Notes: generated by a model not told the origin, from the sequence alone. A DNA stretch of 64,000 nucleotides from Dermanyssus gallinae (GCA_003439945.1 QVRM01007006.1:186001-250000), one strand, 5' to 3'. Counted from the first letter of the stretch, positions 37,065 through 47,639 are shown. A program made the numbers and translations.

Positions 37065-37500
37065 CTGGCTGCACTGGACTCAGTTAGACAACAAATTGCC
37101 AAGGACAAAACGCAGTAAACGTCCAACGGCCAACATTCTAGAAGCGAAACTATCAGCTAAATTCGAGAAAAAAAAGAAAAAGACAAATAGTAGAGAAGCA
37201 ACAAGAAACAGCTTTATCTCGAAATCACCACACTTAATTCAATACACAGACACATACACACACACACGATCTTAAGTAAAGTCGAAGAATCACACTATCC
37301 CTTTGACATCAGTTGTTGTCACGCCTGTTATTACGTACGCTTCGAGAACGACGACGACGACGACAACAACAACAACAACAACAACAGCAACAACGACGAC
37401 GACAACAACAACAACTAGCGAACAACACGTCTAAAGCGTTTCCAGAAAGCGCACGTAGCTTACCGATTAGGGCGAGTGCCCCAAATCCCAGCGTGATCAT
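27681..37500 (-). CDS. Secreted Reeler-domain (defence-protein-like) protein, four exons
   Basis: Coding exons on the minus strand: 37500-37464, 31213-31052, 28274-28189 and 27884-27681. The introns are GT-AG, the phases match (1, 1, 0), and the sum is 489 bases, giving 162 residues plus stop. This is the usual length of arthropod l(2)34Fc/Hdd11-type proteins (family knowledge). Residues 1-17 (MITLGFGALALIGLVGA) form a signal peptide split across exons 1 and 2. The Reeler domain follows: SCDSLLPRH 26-34, DSPYTF 44-49, GSTFKGFMVAA 71-81, CSAVTHS 104-110, LIWVPP 120-125 and GNVIFMATVV 131-140. Cys 27 and Cys 104 could form the domain disulfide. There is no second domain and no membrane anchor. 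Such proteins are secreted and some are induced by infection; a role in immunity here is inference. Exon 1 is the least certain, but its phase and the hydrophobic peptide it completes both fit. Confidence 0.88.
29135..29178. repeat. (TA)n microsatellite in Reeler intron 2
   Basis: Uninterrupted TA array of about 44 bases followed by CT/GA runs. Confidence 0.95.
30244..30284. repeat. (TA)n microsatellite in Reeler intron 2
   Basis: Uninterrupted TA array of about 41 bases. Confidence 0.95.
32888..32936. repeat. 23-bp hairpin with 3-base loop
   Basis: Arm 32888-32910 pairs with 32914-32936 around GTA with one mismatch. The arm is AT-rich (TATGATACAATATGTTAG and on). Confidence 0.9.
33127..33164. 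repeat. (TA)n microsatellite
   Basis: TA array of about 38 bases, followed by GTGTGTGTTTA and another short TA run. Confidence 0.95.
35925..35985 (+). mobile_element. Possible LINE 3'-end remnant
   Basis: GATTTTAGTGGGTCTGTGAA followed by CCCCACTTTACCG resembles the 3' UTR end of the R1-like element near 41268-41301 (TTTTTAGTGGGTTGGGGCCC then CACACTACCGG). No coding sequence is attached. Confidence 0.4.
36043..36086. repeat. (TA)n microsatellite
   Basis: Uninterrupted TA array of about 43 bases. Confidence 0.95.
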
Positions 37501-38006
37501 CCTAATGCACTTCTCGTATCCGTCTCTCCAGAAGAATCAACTAGTAGCAGAAAGCTGTAGCAGTTGAGCTCGTTGTCGCAGACTGTCTGTCTATCGCGAC
37601 TATCGACTACGAATTCGTCTGTTTGAAGTTGCGCTTCTGTTCACTTCATCAGCAGGCAAGCGGGCGGACGATGAAGATTATGAAGACCTCCCCTCACCCC
37701 CTCACCCCTAGCCCGGTCTTATGTGGCTGTTACTTACAGACGCGCACATGGGCGCCCGCCCGCCGCTGCCCAGAGCCTCTCCCCAACCTCTCCCCTCGAA
37801 ACCCCCGATACGCTGTTCCTTACAGGCGGCAATACGTAGAAGGTGCAGCGGCAGAGACTTCGACATACCACCACCACCATGAGCAGAAGAAGAAGAAGAA
37901 GAAACCCCCCACTTGCGGGACTATACCCTATGAACACCACGAACCACGCCCTCGTAACCGATAATACGAAAGATTGAGACATAAAGGGAAGAAGTCGACA
38001 ACACGA

Positions 38007-38016
<10 letters not shown>

Positions 38017-38061
<45 letters not shown>
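38017..38061. repeat. (TA)n microsatellite
   Basis: Uninterrupted TA array of about 45 bases. Confidence 0.95.
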
Positions 38062-38069
<8 letters not shown>

Positions 38070-39337
38070 TACGGCCGTACAACAGTACGGCCGGGCCTGC
38101 CAAAAGCCAACGTGTCGCGCCTTAAAGTCGATAGACGATGCAACGGTAGCACACGCTACGGGGCTGAACTTCATTCTTCGTTAGAAGGTGATTGCCTGGT
38201 AATCGGCTGTGCGACAAACGGGCAAATTAAGCGAGGAAAAAAGAAAGTGTGCTGGCAGGAGGGACGGATCAACATCCGAAAATCAATGATCGTATAAAAG
38301 TGTTTTTGTATACTCTAGCTCCGATTGACTTCAGATGCTAGATCGGCATCGCCGTTCTTAGCCGACGGCCTGTTTTTTTATTCTCGGTCTGAATAATCTT
38401 ACCTTCACACATATGTGCATATTTTCACAATAGTTGTAGCTGACATGGCTGGAAGCAGCTCTCGAATGCCCTCATTCGAAGAATTCGGTCGGTTCGGACT
38501 CAAGTGAAGGGCATGGCTTGTTGTTGAGGCGCTCGGTCACCTCCTCGCTCAGATGTTGCGATACTTCTTTCTGGCACCTCTACCTGCCTATCGCCAGCTG
38601 GTGCTACCGGTGGCACTGCTGCTGCAGTTTAATTGGGAGTGGCATTTCTGGCATCAGATCAGCATCATTTCTAACGGCACGCTTGTGACGCAACGTATGG
38701 TGAACAACCGTCGAACGGTTCCAGGCATGCGCAGGTATACGAGTTTCTTTGACTTGGACGAAACTTTAAGTATGCCGAGTCTATGAGGGTGGAGATAAAT
38801 CCGGGTCGAGTGGGTTTGTGAGTAGTCCCGCACTAGTGGCGCATGTGCATGATGCATTTCCGAAGCGCCTCGTAGAACCAGAAAAAAGGCATACTATCAA
38901 ACCTTACAGGATCGATTCTGTAGTCGGTTTAACTTATCCTCTGGCCGGAGTCGCACACCCAAATTACGTAACATGATAATGCAGACATCAATAGTATGAT
39001 GAACGACCACCACGTTAGTGGTGGCGACCGCTGCGTTGACGATGACGACGACGACAACATGATTAACGGCGCATGGATGGTGACGCGTCCATGATAGCGT
39101 TTATTGTGCAATCACCTTTGTCTTTGACTACGTCAGTTAAGGTCAACGTGTCGTCTGCCTGTTTGCCTGGCTATCTGTCAATCGTTGTTGTATATCTGTT
39201 GTTGACTTATCAGCCGTATGCGATCACTACTGGCCCTAGAAGGTGCAGCTCCGGCAGCTGCGTCCGTCGTAATAGTAACGCGAGCTCATGCGCAGGCCAG
39301 TGAGTTAGTTGCAAGGAGGCAGCAGAAAAACACACTA

Positions 39338-39338
39338 C

Positions 39339-39373
<35 letters not shown>

Positions 39374-39505
39374 AATAACATCAACAACAACATTAACAAC
39401 AATAACATCAACAACAATAACATCAACAACAACAACAGCGACAAGAACAGCAACAGCAACAACAACAACAACAGCGACAACAACAACAACAACAACAACA
39501 ACAAG
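39338..39505. repeat. Interrupted (AAC)n array
   Basis: AAC triplets with AAT, ATC and AGC interruptions over about 168 bases. All six frames through it are open and give Asn/Thr/Gln or Val/Leu/Cys runs, which explains several spurious open frames. Confidence 0.9.
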
Positions 39506-39859
39506 CAAGCACGTGGCCGCACTGACCAGTACTGCATATTCGCCTCCTATGCATTGGTCCGTACGGATTAACCTCAAATTGTCGACAATTGACTACGGTC
39601 AAGCTGGGTACAGCAAGGTCTTGTCGCATGTCGGATCCGAACGGGACAACGTAACGTACAGAACAAGACGCCAACCCATCACCAGATCACCGGCTGCCGT
39701 CTCGGGGCCGGTGATGGTGCCGGTCATAGGTTACCACCTAACGGCATGCGTGCCTCGTTCCAAGCGTTGCTTTCGTACGGATTGGCTTCCCCTTTTTGAG
39801 TTACGACGACAATTGGTTGGCAAAGGTTGTTGTATCACAGGACTATTGGCAAAAATAAT

Positions 39860-39914
39860 TTCACTACTTTCGACCAGCGTACATATTGGTTGTACGCTGG
39901 TTGAAAGTAGTGAA
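39860..39914. repeat. 24-bp hairpin with 7-base loop
   Basis: Arm 39860-39883 (TTCACTACTTTCGACCAGCG and on) pairs with 39891-39914 around TATTGGT, with one C/T difference that can still pair as G-U in RNA. Confidence 0.9.
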
Positions 39915-40245
39915 TCGCGCGCATACGCTAAACATCTGTAGCGCGCAGCTCATGACTCACTCATTCACTCGCTCACAGCATGACGACACAGACGACGTTT
40001 CCGCTTACGCTGGCGTACGGGTGTAGGCGGCTGGGCCGCCGTATTTGTGTTGTTGTTGTGGTAGTAGTTAGTGGTTGTTGAAGTCGCTTTTGGCCAAACA
40101 CACAAAAGAGTCAACTAGTAAGTGAACTAACTGTTTAGGGTCTGAGTTCTAAGAGAGAGGAGAATAATAATAATAATAATACTGTTTAGGGCCCTAGTTC
40201 AATAACAAGAGCGAACCAAAAAGGTAAACTCGACGGACTCGACCT

Positions 40246-41190
40246 TTGAAGCATTTCCAGATGCATATGCTCTGGACAATGGGCCAGCTTGAGGCGCGTG
40301 CGAATAAAGCACTCTTCGACATTGCGCACTGGATGCAAAGGACGGGACTTACCCTGGCCCCCGCTAAAAGCAAAGCTATTCTCCTGGTGGGTCGGACGGG
40401 CTTGCCCCCGCCGCACCTTGTGCTGGAGGACCAGGAGATTGCTGTAGTCAATACTACAAAGTACCTCGGGGTCTTCCTGGACCGGGGCCTTCGGGGTACT
40501 GAACACCTACGGCGGGCGTCAGAGAGGGCATTGAGAGAGAGCCTCATGCCAAACACCTACGTCCCTAAACAAACAAGAAGAAGGATTATTATGTCCGTGG
40601 CCGAGTCAGTCGCCCTATACGGGGCTCTGGCTTGGCCTACCAACGCTCTGAAGACTAAGGCAAATAGAGCCCGCTTACGGCAGGCTCAACGGGTCGGAGC
40701 CCTTAGAGTCACCATGGCGTACCGCACGGTTAGCACAGCGGCGGCGCTCGTGCTCGCGGGCACTATTCCATGGGACCTGAAGGCAGAAGAGCGCCGCCGC
40801 CTGTGGGGCGACCAGAGCCTTAAGAAGGAAGAGGCACGGCAACACACGTTGCAGCTATGGCAGGGGGAGTGGGATGGCCTGGCGGAGGGGGACCCAGGTG
40901 CCAGTCTCCGCAAGCTGGTCCCTAACATCAAGGACTGGCTGTACCGGCCTGGTGGGGAGCTCACCTTCCACACCACCCAGATTTTGGAACAGCGTCACCC
41001 CTTGAGAACTCAAATGAATACGCATATTTTTAATCTACGCGACGTCGTTCTGAAGATGAAAGAATCCCTGGAACACTGGAACTTGACAACAGCGGTTTTT
41101 AACAAGATTTTACAAGCTAAGACAGCGGCCAACAAGCTGCGACTTTTGCAATTCCCTGCGGCTCCCAGGGACAACTTTCGCCAGGAGTAA
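40246..41190 (+). pseudogene. R1-like LINE ORF2 C-terminal part, 5'-truncated
   Basis: A 314-codon open frame resembles the region after the RT active site of R1-clade non-LTR retrotransposons. Seen: an RT motif D-like LTLAPAKSKAILL, motif E-like TKYLGVFLDRGL, the AYRTVSTAAALVLAGTIPWD segment, WGDQSLKKEEAR, WDGLAEGD, LTFHTTQIL, and a final VVLKMKES...ILQAKTAANK segment. The catalytic FADD box lies upstream of the truncation and is absent. The Cys/His knuckle expected between LTFHTTQIL and VVLKMKES is missing, replaced by a Cys-free stretch. The frame is free of stops despite these losses. It is not autonomous. The clade name rests on motif recognition without a search. Confidence 0.85.
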
Positions 41191-41395
41191 GAAGATTCGC
41201 CCCCTCTGACTGTTTGATGCATGCGTAAGCAGTTCCCAGTCAGTTGGGGGACGGGGACACGACTGGTTTTTAGTGGGTTGGGGCCCCACACTACCGGCCC
41301 ACACTTGCAGGGACTCCCTGCAGTGGTGTCCGTGTGTGCAACCGCATTTTCCAGTTAGTCCTCTAAAAAAATGCACATGCTCTAACGTTGGCTCC
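41191..41395 (+). mobile_element. 3' UTR of the R1-like LINE
   Basis: GC-rich sequence follows the ORF stop and contains TTTTTAGTGGGTTGGGGCCC near 41268, a block also seen near 35945 and typical of R1-type element ends. The element end is set by the drop in GC after about 41395. Confidence 0.6.
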
Positions 41396-43300
41396 AAGAA
41401 GTACCACCGATCCCCCCAAAACGAGAGCTGAATGCGGCGTTAAATTAATTTCGTTTCATCTAGAACTAGCGGCGTGTAGTTGCTCATTGATTTGAATTGT
41501 ATATTTTGCTTTTACTGCATACGATTTAGGGTTCAAGTTCTAAGTTCTAACTTTACGAATAGCGTCCAAAACGTTCCATCGTACATAGAGTAACTGGTTG
41601 TGGCAGGCGTTAGTTCTTTGATAATCGGATTTCTTAAATAAGTCGTTTATACGGGTAAGGTAGTACGTAGTCCCGGCCGAATTAAAACATGTCCCTCGTA
41701 TGCCTGGATGCAACATAGGCCGTATCGATGTGCTGCCGAGGCAGTGATGGTCAGCACCTCAGGCTTCAACGAGAGGCTTTTCTATTGCGGAATGAGTTTA
41801 AAGGTTTTAAGGCTCTGGCTAAAACTTTCCAGTCTTAGCGAGACACAATGCGAATTTCCTTGGGAATAGATTGGTGGCAACACTTCTAGGTTCGTACGAA
41901 GGAGTTAAGGACATTATATCAAACCCATTAGTGCTGGCTGGTGGTTAATACGATGTGCCACAATTTAAGCTCTACTTTTAGCTAAACCATAACATTTAGG
42001 TTCGTACTGGACCTATCTAAGCTTTTCCGAACAGATCTAATGTAGTAATACAGGACAATATCCCCACACCAGGTCCTGCACACCTACAGGAAAAAACAAA
42101 GTCGTGTCTAGATATATTAGAGAACCTAAGTTGGCTGTTACATTATTCGTGGTCGGCGTGAGCGACGCAGTGGCATCATATAAGAAATCCAATAAAACGA
42201 GCAGATGTAATAATGTTTTTTTAGTAGTGCTTATTTTCTACGATATGTCTGCTTGTGACGGCTAATGCTACAGCGCACACTCTTACGACCGAAGAAGGCC
42301 ACCTCGAGATGAAAGATTACTGCGCCCCGCCTTGAGCGCGGCGTGGGCATTACGAGTTGATCACACACTACATCACCATCTCTTACAATCAGTTGTTCAC
42401 TAATTTTTGCGAAAACATAATTTTTAATTTAAGTTTCGAGTTCTGTAGAAACCTTTCCGCTTCTCTGACGAAGGGACACGTACTGAATGCATTGGCGGAC
42501 GAATCACAAACGTTCGGTTACTGCAAAACGGAAACAGGCCCGATATGAGAGACGTGCGATGGAGAATGGAAGAGCCGTCAGTAAAGGTAAACGCAGATAC
42601 GAGGACTATCAAGTGACCCGAGATTAGATTAGAAGTTGTGGACAGCTAACCGCGCATGTTGCACATAACGCTTGGGCAAAACTAGAGGGCACAGAGATAA
42701 TTGTGACGGAAGCCGAGCTACGTTTATTCTAACTATTCATGTCGATCGAATGTAGCGTGAATACTAACCACCTGAATTGATGTCACGAACAGCATTTGGC
42801 TCGACGTTAGTTGAACTTAAAAGCTGAGCCTTTCAGCGATTATTTAAGGAGTCTACGAAAAGTCTATCTGTTCATAGTTGTTTATTATCAATATACAGGT
42901 ATCTCAATTAAAGCAACTGTGAGACGTAAACGTGTAGTGGAGTCTTAGTGAACATTGCCTTAGTCCGTTATTGTAATTGTTCACCTTCTATTCGTAGCTG
43001 TAAACAGGACATAGATCACTCAGCTAGAGGATTAGAGCTATCCCTTCAACTTTCCAACATTGGATAATGCGATGGCGCTGTGTTGTATTCTACACGACAT
43101 TTACACACAATCGCGAATTGGGAACAATTATTCATACAAATAGAGCGGTCTTTTCTATGCCATGCAGTTCTGCATGTCAATTAGAGGTTGATTTGTGAGG
43201 TTTTCTAAATCTCTCTCTTTTGTCTGCATGGAAGGTTGCACTGTTTATCACGAATTGTACATTTATTAGTTCTAAGCATGTGTAACTTGAGTGAACGCTC
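41396..43300. other. AT-rich intergenic DNA, nothing recognised
   Basis: About 1.9 kb without recognisable genes or long repeats. The phrase GATTTAGGGTTCAAGTTCTA near 41523 loosely echoes CTGTTTAGGGTCTGAGTTCT near 40132, on the other side of the R1-like LINE. Short frames at 42357-42612 are not recognised. Confidence 0.45.
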
Positions 43301-43354
<54 letters not shown>

Positions 43355-43598
43355 TTATTATTATTGTTTATTGCTGATCATACAATTGTGAGGTCTGAAC
43401 ATGTATTATTATATAATTAAATATCTCGGTAGCAGTCTCTTCCTCTCAAAACATTGACCCGGTTATACAGGCAGCGTTACCTCTGCATACCGTCAGCGAG
43501 AGCAACTGCCACAGGAACTCGCTCTCTCGTCGGTCGCCTGTGTTCTCTTGTATCCGCTCGCCAAGCTCTTTAATGAATCTCCTTGTGCCATTATTATA

Positions 43599-43683
<85 letters not shown>

Positions 43684-43698
43684 TTATTATTATTATTC

Positions 43699-43733
<35 letters not shown>

Positions 43734-43908
43734 GGTGTTAAAAATCTATCCTATTAAACATTATAGCTTCTATGGAGTTCGCTCTTCACATAGCTTCATA
43801 GCTAGGGTTACCGCGCGCACACTTTAGCAGACTTAGTACTCGTTCATAAAAATAGCTTGATTTGAATATTGTAAACAGTTCGGGTCATTGATCGTTAAAG
43901 ATATAATA

Positions 43909-43981
<73 letters not shown>

Positions 43982-43999
43982 CATATAATAATATAATAC

Positions 44000-44045
<46 letters not shown>

Positions 44046-44170
44046 TAATAATACGATTCAGACCTCACAATTGTATGATCAGCAATAAATAATAATAATA
44101 ATAATAAGAATAATAATAATAATAATATATAATAATAATAATAATAATAATTATTATTATTATTATTATG
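43301..44170. repeat. (ATT)n/(AAT)n arrays forming an inverted repeat
   Basis: TTA arrays at about 43301-43355 and 43597-43733 face AAT arrays at about 43905-44045 and 44088-44150. A unique 30-base segment at 43371-43400 (ATTGCTGATCATACAATTGT and on) recurs as its exact complement at about 44057-44086, so the arms are not only complementary microsatellites. A diverged direct repeat is also present (about 43515-43590 and 44325-44390, sharing CCTGTG-TCTCTT and AATGA-CTC blocks). Confidence 0.85.
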
Positions 44171-45240
44171 ATGCGTTTACTTAATTTGATGTTTGGGCAT
44201 ATGACCGTGGGGACAATAGATTCTCAATCACCAGAGTCCGTTATTCTATGACCGTATCCACCAGGGGTATGCAGCATTATCTTAACACACAGCTAGTAAC
44301 ATTATCTACCTGAGAGACTTACCTTTCCGACCGTCTCCTGTGATCTCTTAAATACGCTTTGCTAAGTCCTTCAGGAATGACCTCGATTCTTTGTTGATAG
44401 CACCCAGGTGGTATTATTGATATTGTTACAATACAGTGCAAACGCACTTGCCCCTGCGAGATCCATAATGCATATGCACACATCAGATATTAATCGGCAC
44501 ATACAATTTCACAATTTAGATCACAACGGAATTTTATTAAGTCTTTATGTAGCCAGTTTTTAGATTGCACATCCACTCTGCGTTCTGACTCGACTGTGAC
44601 AGAAAATCAGACAGGTTGCAATCGCGACAAATGTTTGGTTTTACCACAAACCATCTTTATTGTGAAGAGCCTTTAAGGGGGGCATTTAGTAGGCTGTCCC
44701 GGTTAACCTTATATTCACAAGCCAATTTAGACAAAAATACATATTGAAGCCATCGAAGCACCTAGATGTTTTTCACAAAGCAAGACTATTCAATGAAGTT
44801 GCATTAAAGGAGTTTGGAAACTGAACGTGTGTTTGAAGCCATTGCAGTGGGTACAATATCAGCAAAAATACAGTTTGAAATCGCATGCAACAACGATGCA
44901 GTCGGAACATTAACACAATTCAGCGCAAATTACGAATATGATCATCTATAATAATATTGTGTAGAAGCAATACCGTTTCTATAATCGGCGCTTTGGAATG
45001 AGCAGATAAATGGCACTTGCTGGAATCGAGGCGACACGCTAAGGCGACACTGCTAACACAAATATGAATAAGAAAGAAGTACTAATAACAATATCAACAA
45101 TAATATATTTGTTTAAACAACGGTTTGTAATGATTAGTGTTCATATATACAGGCATCACAGTTAGTGCTAATTTTTATAGCACGGCGAGCGTACCTACAA
45201 TCTGAACGTATCTTTGTCTCTCTCACTACATGTAGGATGT
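44171..45240. other. AT-rich intergenic DNA, nothing recognised
   Basis: Apart from the diverged direct repeat near 44325-44390 I see no gene, hairpin or transposon here. Confidence 0.45.
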
Positions 45241-45452
45241 TTTTTTATTTATTTTATTTTTTATTTTCCGTAAGGCTTAATGCCCGTGTACGGTTGTTTT
45301 CATGCCATGGCTAATTGTTGATCCATTCCGGCATTTACCTTGTCTAAATTGGAAACCATGCAAACCAATTTAAGAGTGGCCGGTCTAGGTCTCGAACCCA
45401 GTCCGCCCGAATGCAAGGCAAAGGCTTTGCCACTAAGCCATCTTGCTCGATG
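45241..45452 (-). mobile_element. tRNA-derived SINE (family B)
   Basis: On the minus strand the head has A-box TGGCTTAGTGG and B-box GGTTCGAGACC, the spacing of a tRNA-type internal pol III promoter. The body matches 25840-26037 along its length, including GGCATTTACCTTGTCTAAA and GGAAACCATGCAAACC. It ends in an A-rich tail (T-rich on the plus strand at 45241-45270). It lies head to head with the family A SINE to its right. Confidence 0.85.
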
Positions 45453-45487
45453 TGGTGACTGTATGGGAGATGTGTGGCGGCTGGCTC

Positions 45488-45680
45488 CACATGTGTTGGA
45501 GCCCGGCATGGTGCATTCGCCTGCGCCTCGCGACCGAAGGAGACACATGGGTGCGCGGGTTCGAGCCCCACCGTTGTACATCTGTATTTATGGGGGTCCG
45601 TCTATGAAGTATTGCAAAAAGCAGTCCCGTGAACGTTAACTCTAGGCTGGGGGTCAGCCCGAAAAGTTTTTTTTTGGCTA
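45488..45680 (+). mobile_element. tRNA-derived SINE (family A), copy 1
   Basis: The tRNA-like head has B-box GGTTCGAGCCCC near 45558 and a somewhat eroded A-box. The middle contains CTGCGCCTCGCGACCG and AGGAGACACAT, and the body GGGGGTCCGTCTATGAAG. The same sequence occurs inverted at 47317-47508 and about 53938-54118. Family A differs from family B in both head and body. Confidence 0.85.
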
Positions 45681-45685
45681 TACAT

Positions 45686-46456
45686 GTGGTGGTTGTAGTG
45701 AAGAGGGACAAACACACACACACACACACACAGATACCACACATCGAGGTGTGCGAATTAAACATCGATCCAATTAACCATCGGTGATTGGCGATGATGC
45801 TGCTGCTGCTGCAACTGCTTGATGCGGTCTCCTTCGTCTCTTAATGAGTTGCGTGCAGCGTCGTTATCGCTGCGAGCGCGGTTACCGACGCACGGTCATA
45901 TTTGTGTTATTGCTGCTGCTGCTGCAGCAGCTGCTACTAAGATCTCGAGCGATACGAGAATACGAAATCGAGTCGTATCATATCTGTTCCACTCGACGAC
46001 GACGACGACGAATACGAGGATAACACAGCCCACAACAGCCGACATGACAACGAGTGCCTACTACGAATAACTACTGATGATGATGATGGTGGTGGTGATG
46101 ATAATGATGATGATAATGATCTTCGCCGCCCGCCCAGAGGGGGCGCGCAGGGGATGCAGCGAGACCAAGTGGGTAGGGCCGGGTGTTGTAGAGAGGGGAC
46201 GCCACTTGGGTCCACCACTATGATTAGACTGTGCGCTTTTATTTAGAAAGTGGACAAAGTCCCTCTCTCTCCCCCACCCCCCCTCTCTCTCTCTCTGCGT
46301 GCATTACGAGAGGTGGAAAGAGATGTGTGAGTGGTCAAGCCGGTTCGTACCGCATCGCACGGCGGAGCCTGCCTATAGAGAACATATAGCAGCAGCGGCA
46401 GCAGCAGCAGCAACAACAACAATAACTGCGAATAGAATAACAACGACAACAGACAG

Positions 46457-46489
<33 letters not shown>

Positions 46490-46741
46490 AACTGGCAATA
46501 GAACGGACTCCGTTATTATTCCTGGCGTACCGCATCATAATGAAGCCAGTCTTTGTTACTTTTACCCGAAAGAGTAAATGTTTGTTACTTTTACCCGAAA
46601 GACTAAATGGCCTAACATACGAGTTAGCTGGCACGTGTCTATTCTCTATGAATGATCTCATCTCACTCCAATTTATTGGTGAATTAAGGTGCTTCCTATA
46701 TATTCGATATTTTGTGTGTGTGTCTATAGTTTGTAAAGTTT
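45686..46741. other. Low-complexity intergenic DNA
   Basis: Contains a (CA)n run (45714-45731), GCT/CGA/GAT triplet runs (45800-46110), a CT run (46261-46298) and AAC/GCA runs (46388-46490). Open frames here are translations of these repeats. No gene is recognised. Confidence 0.5.
46552..46609. repeat. 29-bp tandem duplication
   Basis: Units 46552-46580 and 46581-46609 begin TTTGTTACTTTTACCCGAAA and differ at one base. Confidence 0.95.
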
Positions 46742-46935
46742 ATTCAACTCATAATGGGGTGTAAACAATTGTCCCCTAGTGAACGTGACGGCAAACTACA
46801 TCAGCCCTCGGTCCAGACCTGGTGTCGACCACCTGGGCAAGGGTACTCAGCACCGCCGTGGCGTTACCGCGTTGCATATCCAATGACAGCCTTTGCCGGA
46901 AAAATTCACCAGCGCGTGCTTTGCCCGTGGCTAAT
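46742..46935 (+). repeat. Dispersed repeat of unknown type, copy 1
   Basis: Matches 61828-62010 in the same orientation over about 190 bases. Shared blocks include ACAATTGTCCCC, AGTGAACGTGACG, CAATGACAG, TTTGCCGGAAAAATT and AGCGCGT. I see no coding capacity, inverted ends or pol III boxes. Confidence 0.8.
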
Positions 46936-47308
46936 CTGAGACACTTGCATACCTTGCATTTTTGCTGCTATCCTACGGAGTGAGGATGAATTGAATGAAT
47001 AAATTATATTATCTGGAGTTTATTTGGCTCGCCGCTTTAATGCTGCACAAGCCGTTCTCCGTGCTTGAAAAAAAAGCCACATGAACAAAACAAAAAGGCT
47101 TTTCTGGAAATAGATCTCTGAAAATTACTTTCGGAAGGGCCAAATGGTTCTATGATGCCTAGAGTATCTGTTGGGATTACTTGCCCGTTTGGCCGCGTGT
47201 GGCGTACTGACAGAATAAAACTACCTGAAAGCGCAAGGTCATACCATAGTAATATTATGTAAAATATACTGCCAGCCGACAGTCATGCGCGAAGAAAAAG
47301 GGAGTCCT
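46936..47308. other. Intergenic, nothing recognised
   Basis: Short AT-rich stretch between a dispersed repeat and a SINE. No gene or repeat identified. Confidence 0.4.
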
Positions 47309-47516
47309 CATGATCTTTTTTTTAATCCTTTCGGGGCTGACTCTCAGCCAAGATTTAACGTCCATGGAACTGCTTTTTGCATTGCTTCATAGACGGACTC
47401 CCATAATTACAAATGTGCAACGCTGGGGCTCGAACCCGCGCACCTATGTGTCTCCTCCGGTCGCGAGGCGCAGACGCATGCCACTACGCCACCGGGTTCG
47501 ACAGTACCCATGATCT
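47309..47516 (-). mobile_element. tRNA-derived SINE (family A), copy 2, with target duplication
   Basis: The element (47317-47508, minus strand) carries A-box TGGCGTAGTGG, B-box GGTTCGAGCCCC and an A-rich 3' tail (T-run at 47315-47322 on the plus strand). It is flanked by an exact 8-bp direct repeat CATGATCT at 47309-47316 and 47509-47516, the mark of target-primed retrotransposition. This is the best-preserved family A copy here. Confidence 0.9.
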
Positions 47517-47639
47517 AACAGCATGAAGACAGCATGGATTGCAAAGAAGAGATACATATCTCTAAGTAAGTGATAAGTTGTCATCAAAGCTCCTGTGTGC
47601 TTGGTTAACCGCCTATCTGGAGTACAAAGAAGCAATCCC

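Larger units (their letters stand above)
31214..37463 (-). other. Reeler intron 1 (6.2 kb) and its contents
   Basis: The intron contains a 23-bp hairpin (32888-32936), TA arrays (32707-32731, 33127-33164, 33247-33280, 36043-36086), trinucleotide-rich DNA (33400-35280) and a GTT run (37026-37063). A 431-codon plus-strand open frame (34004-35299) is mostly Asn/Ser/Thr/Ala runs produced by AAC/AGC repeats. Just before it, in another frame, 33738-34003 is open for 88 codons and ends in four Glu codons and a stop. A possible LINE 3'-end remnant lies at 35925-35985. I do not support a nested gene, but I cannot exclude one. Confidence 0.5.
37501..40239. other. Upstream flank of the Reeler gene, no gene recognised
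   Basis: The Reeler promoter should be at the left edge (transcription runs leftward), but no core element can be assigned. The region holds a TA array (38017-38061), a 9-bp hairpin (38072-38093), an interrupted AAC array (39338-39505), a 24-bp hairpin (39860-39914) and an AAT run (40164-40180). The 77-codon frame at 38553-38786 is not recognised. Confidence 0.45.

Noticed and set aside
45356..45440. tRNA-like A- and B-boxes that could be called a tRNA gene
   Set aside because: The same sequence recurs at 25930-26037 with a shared non-tRNA body and A-rich tail, so it is a SINE head. The family A copies are treated in the same way.
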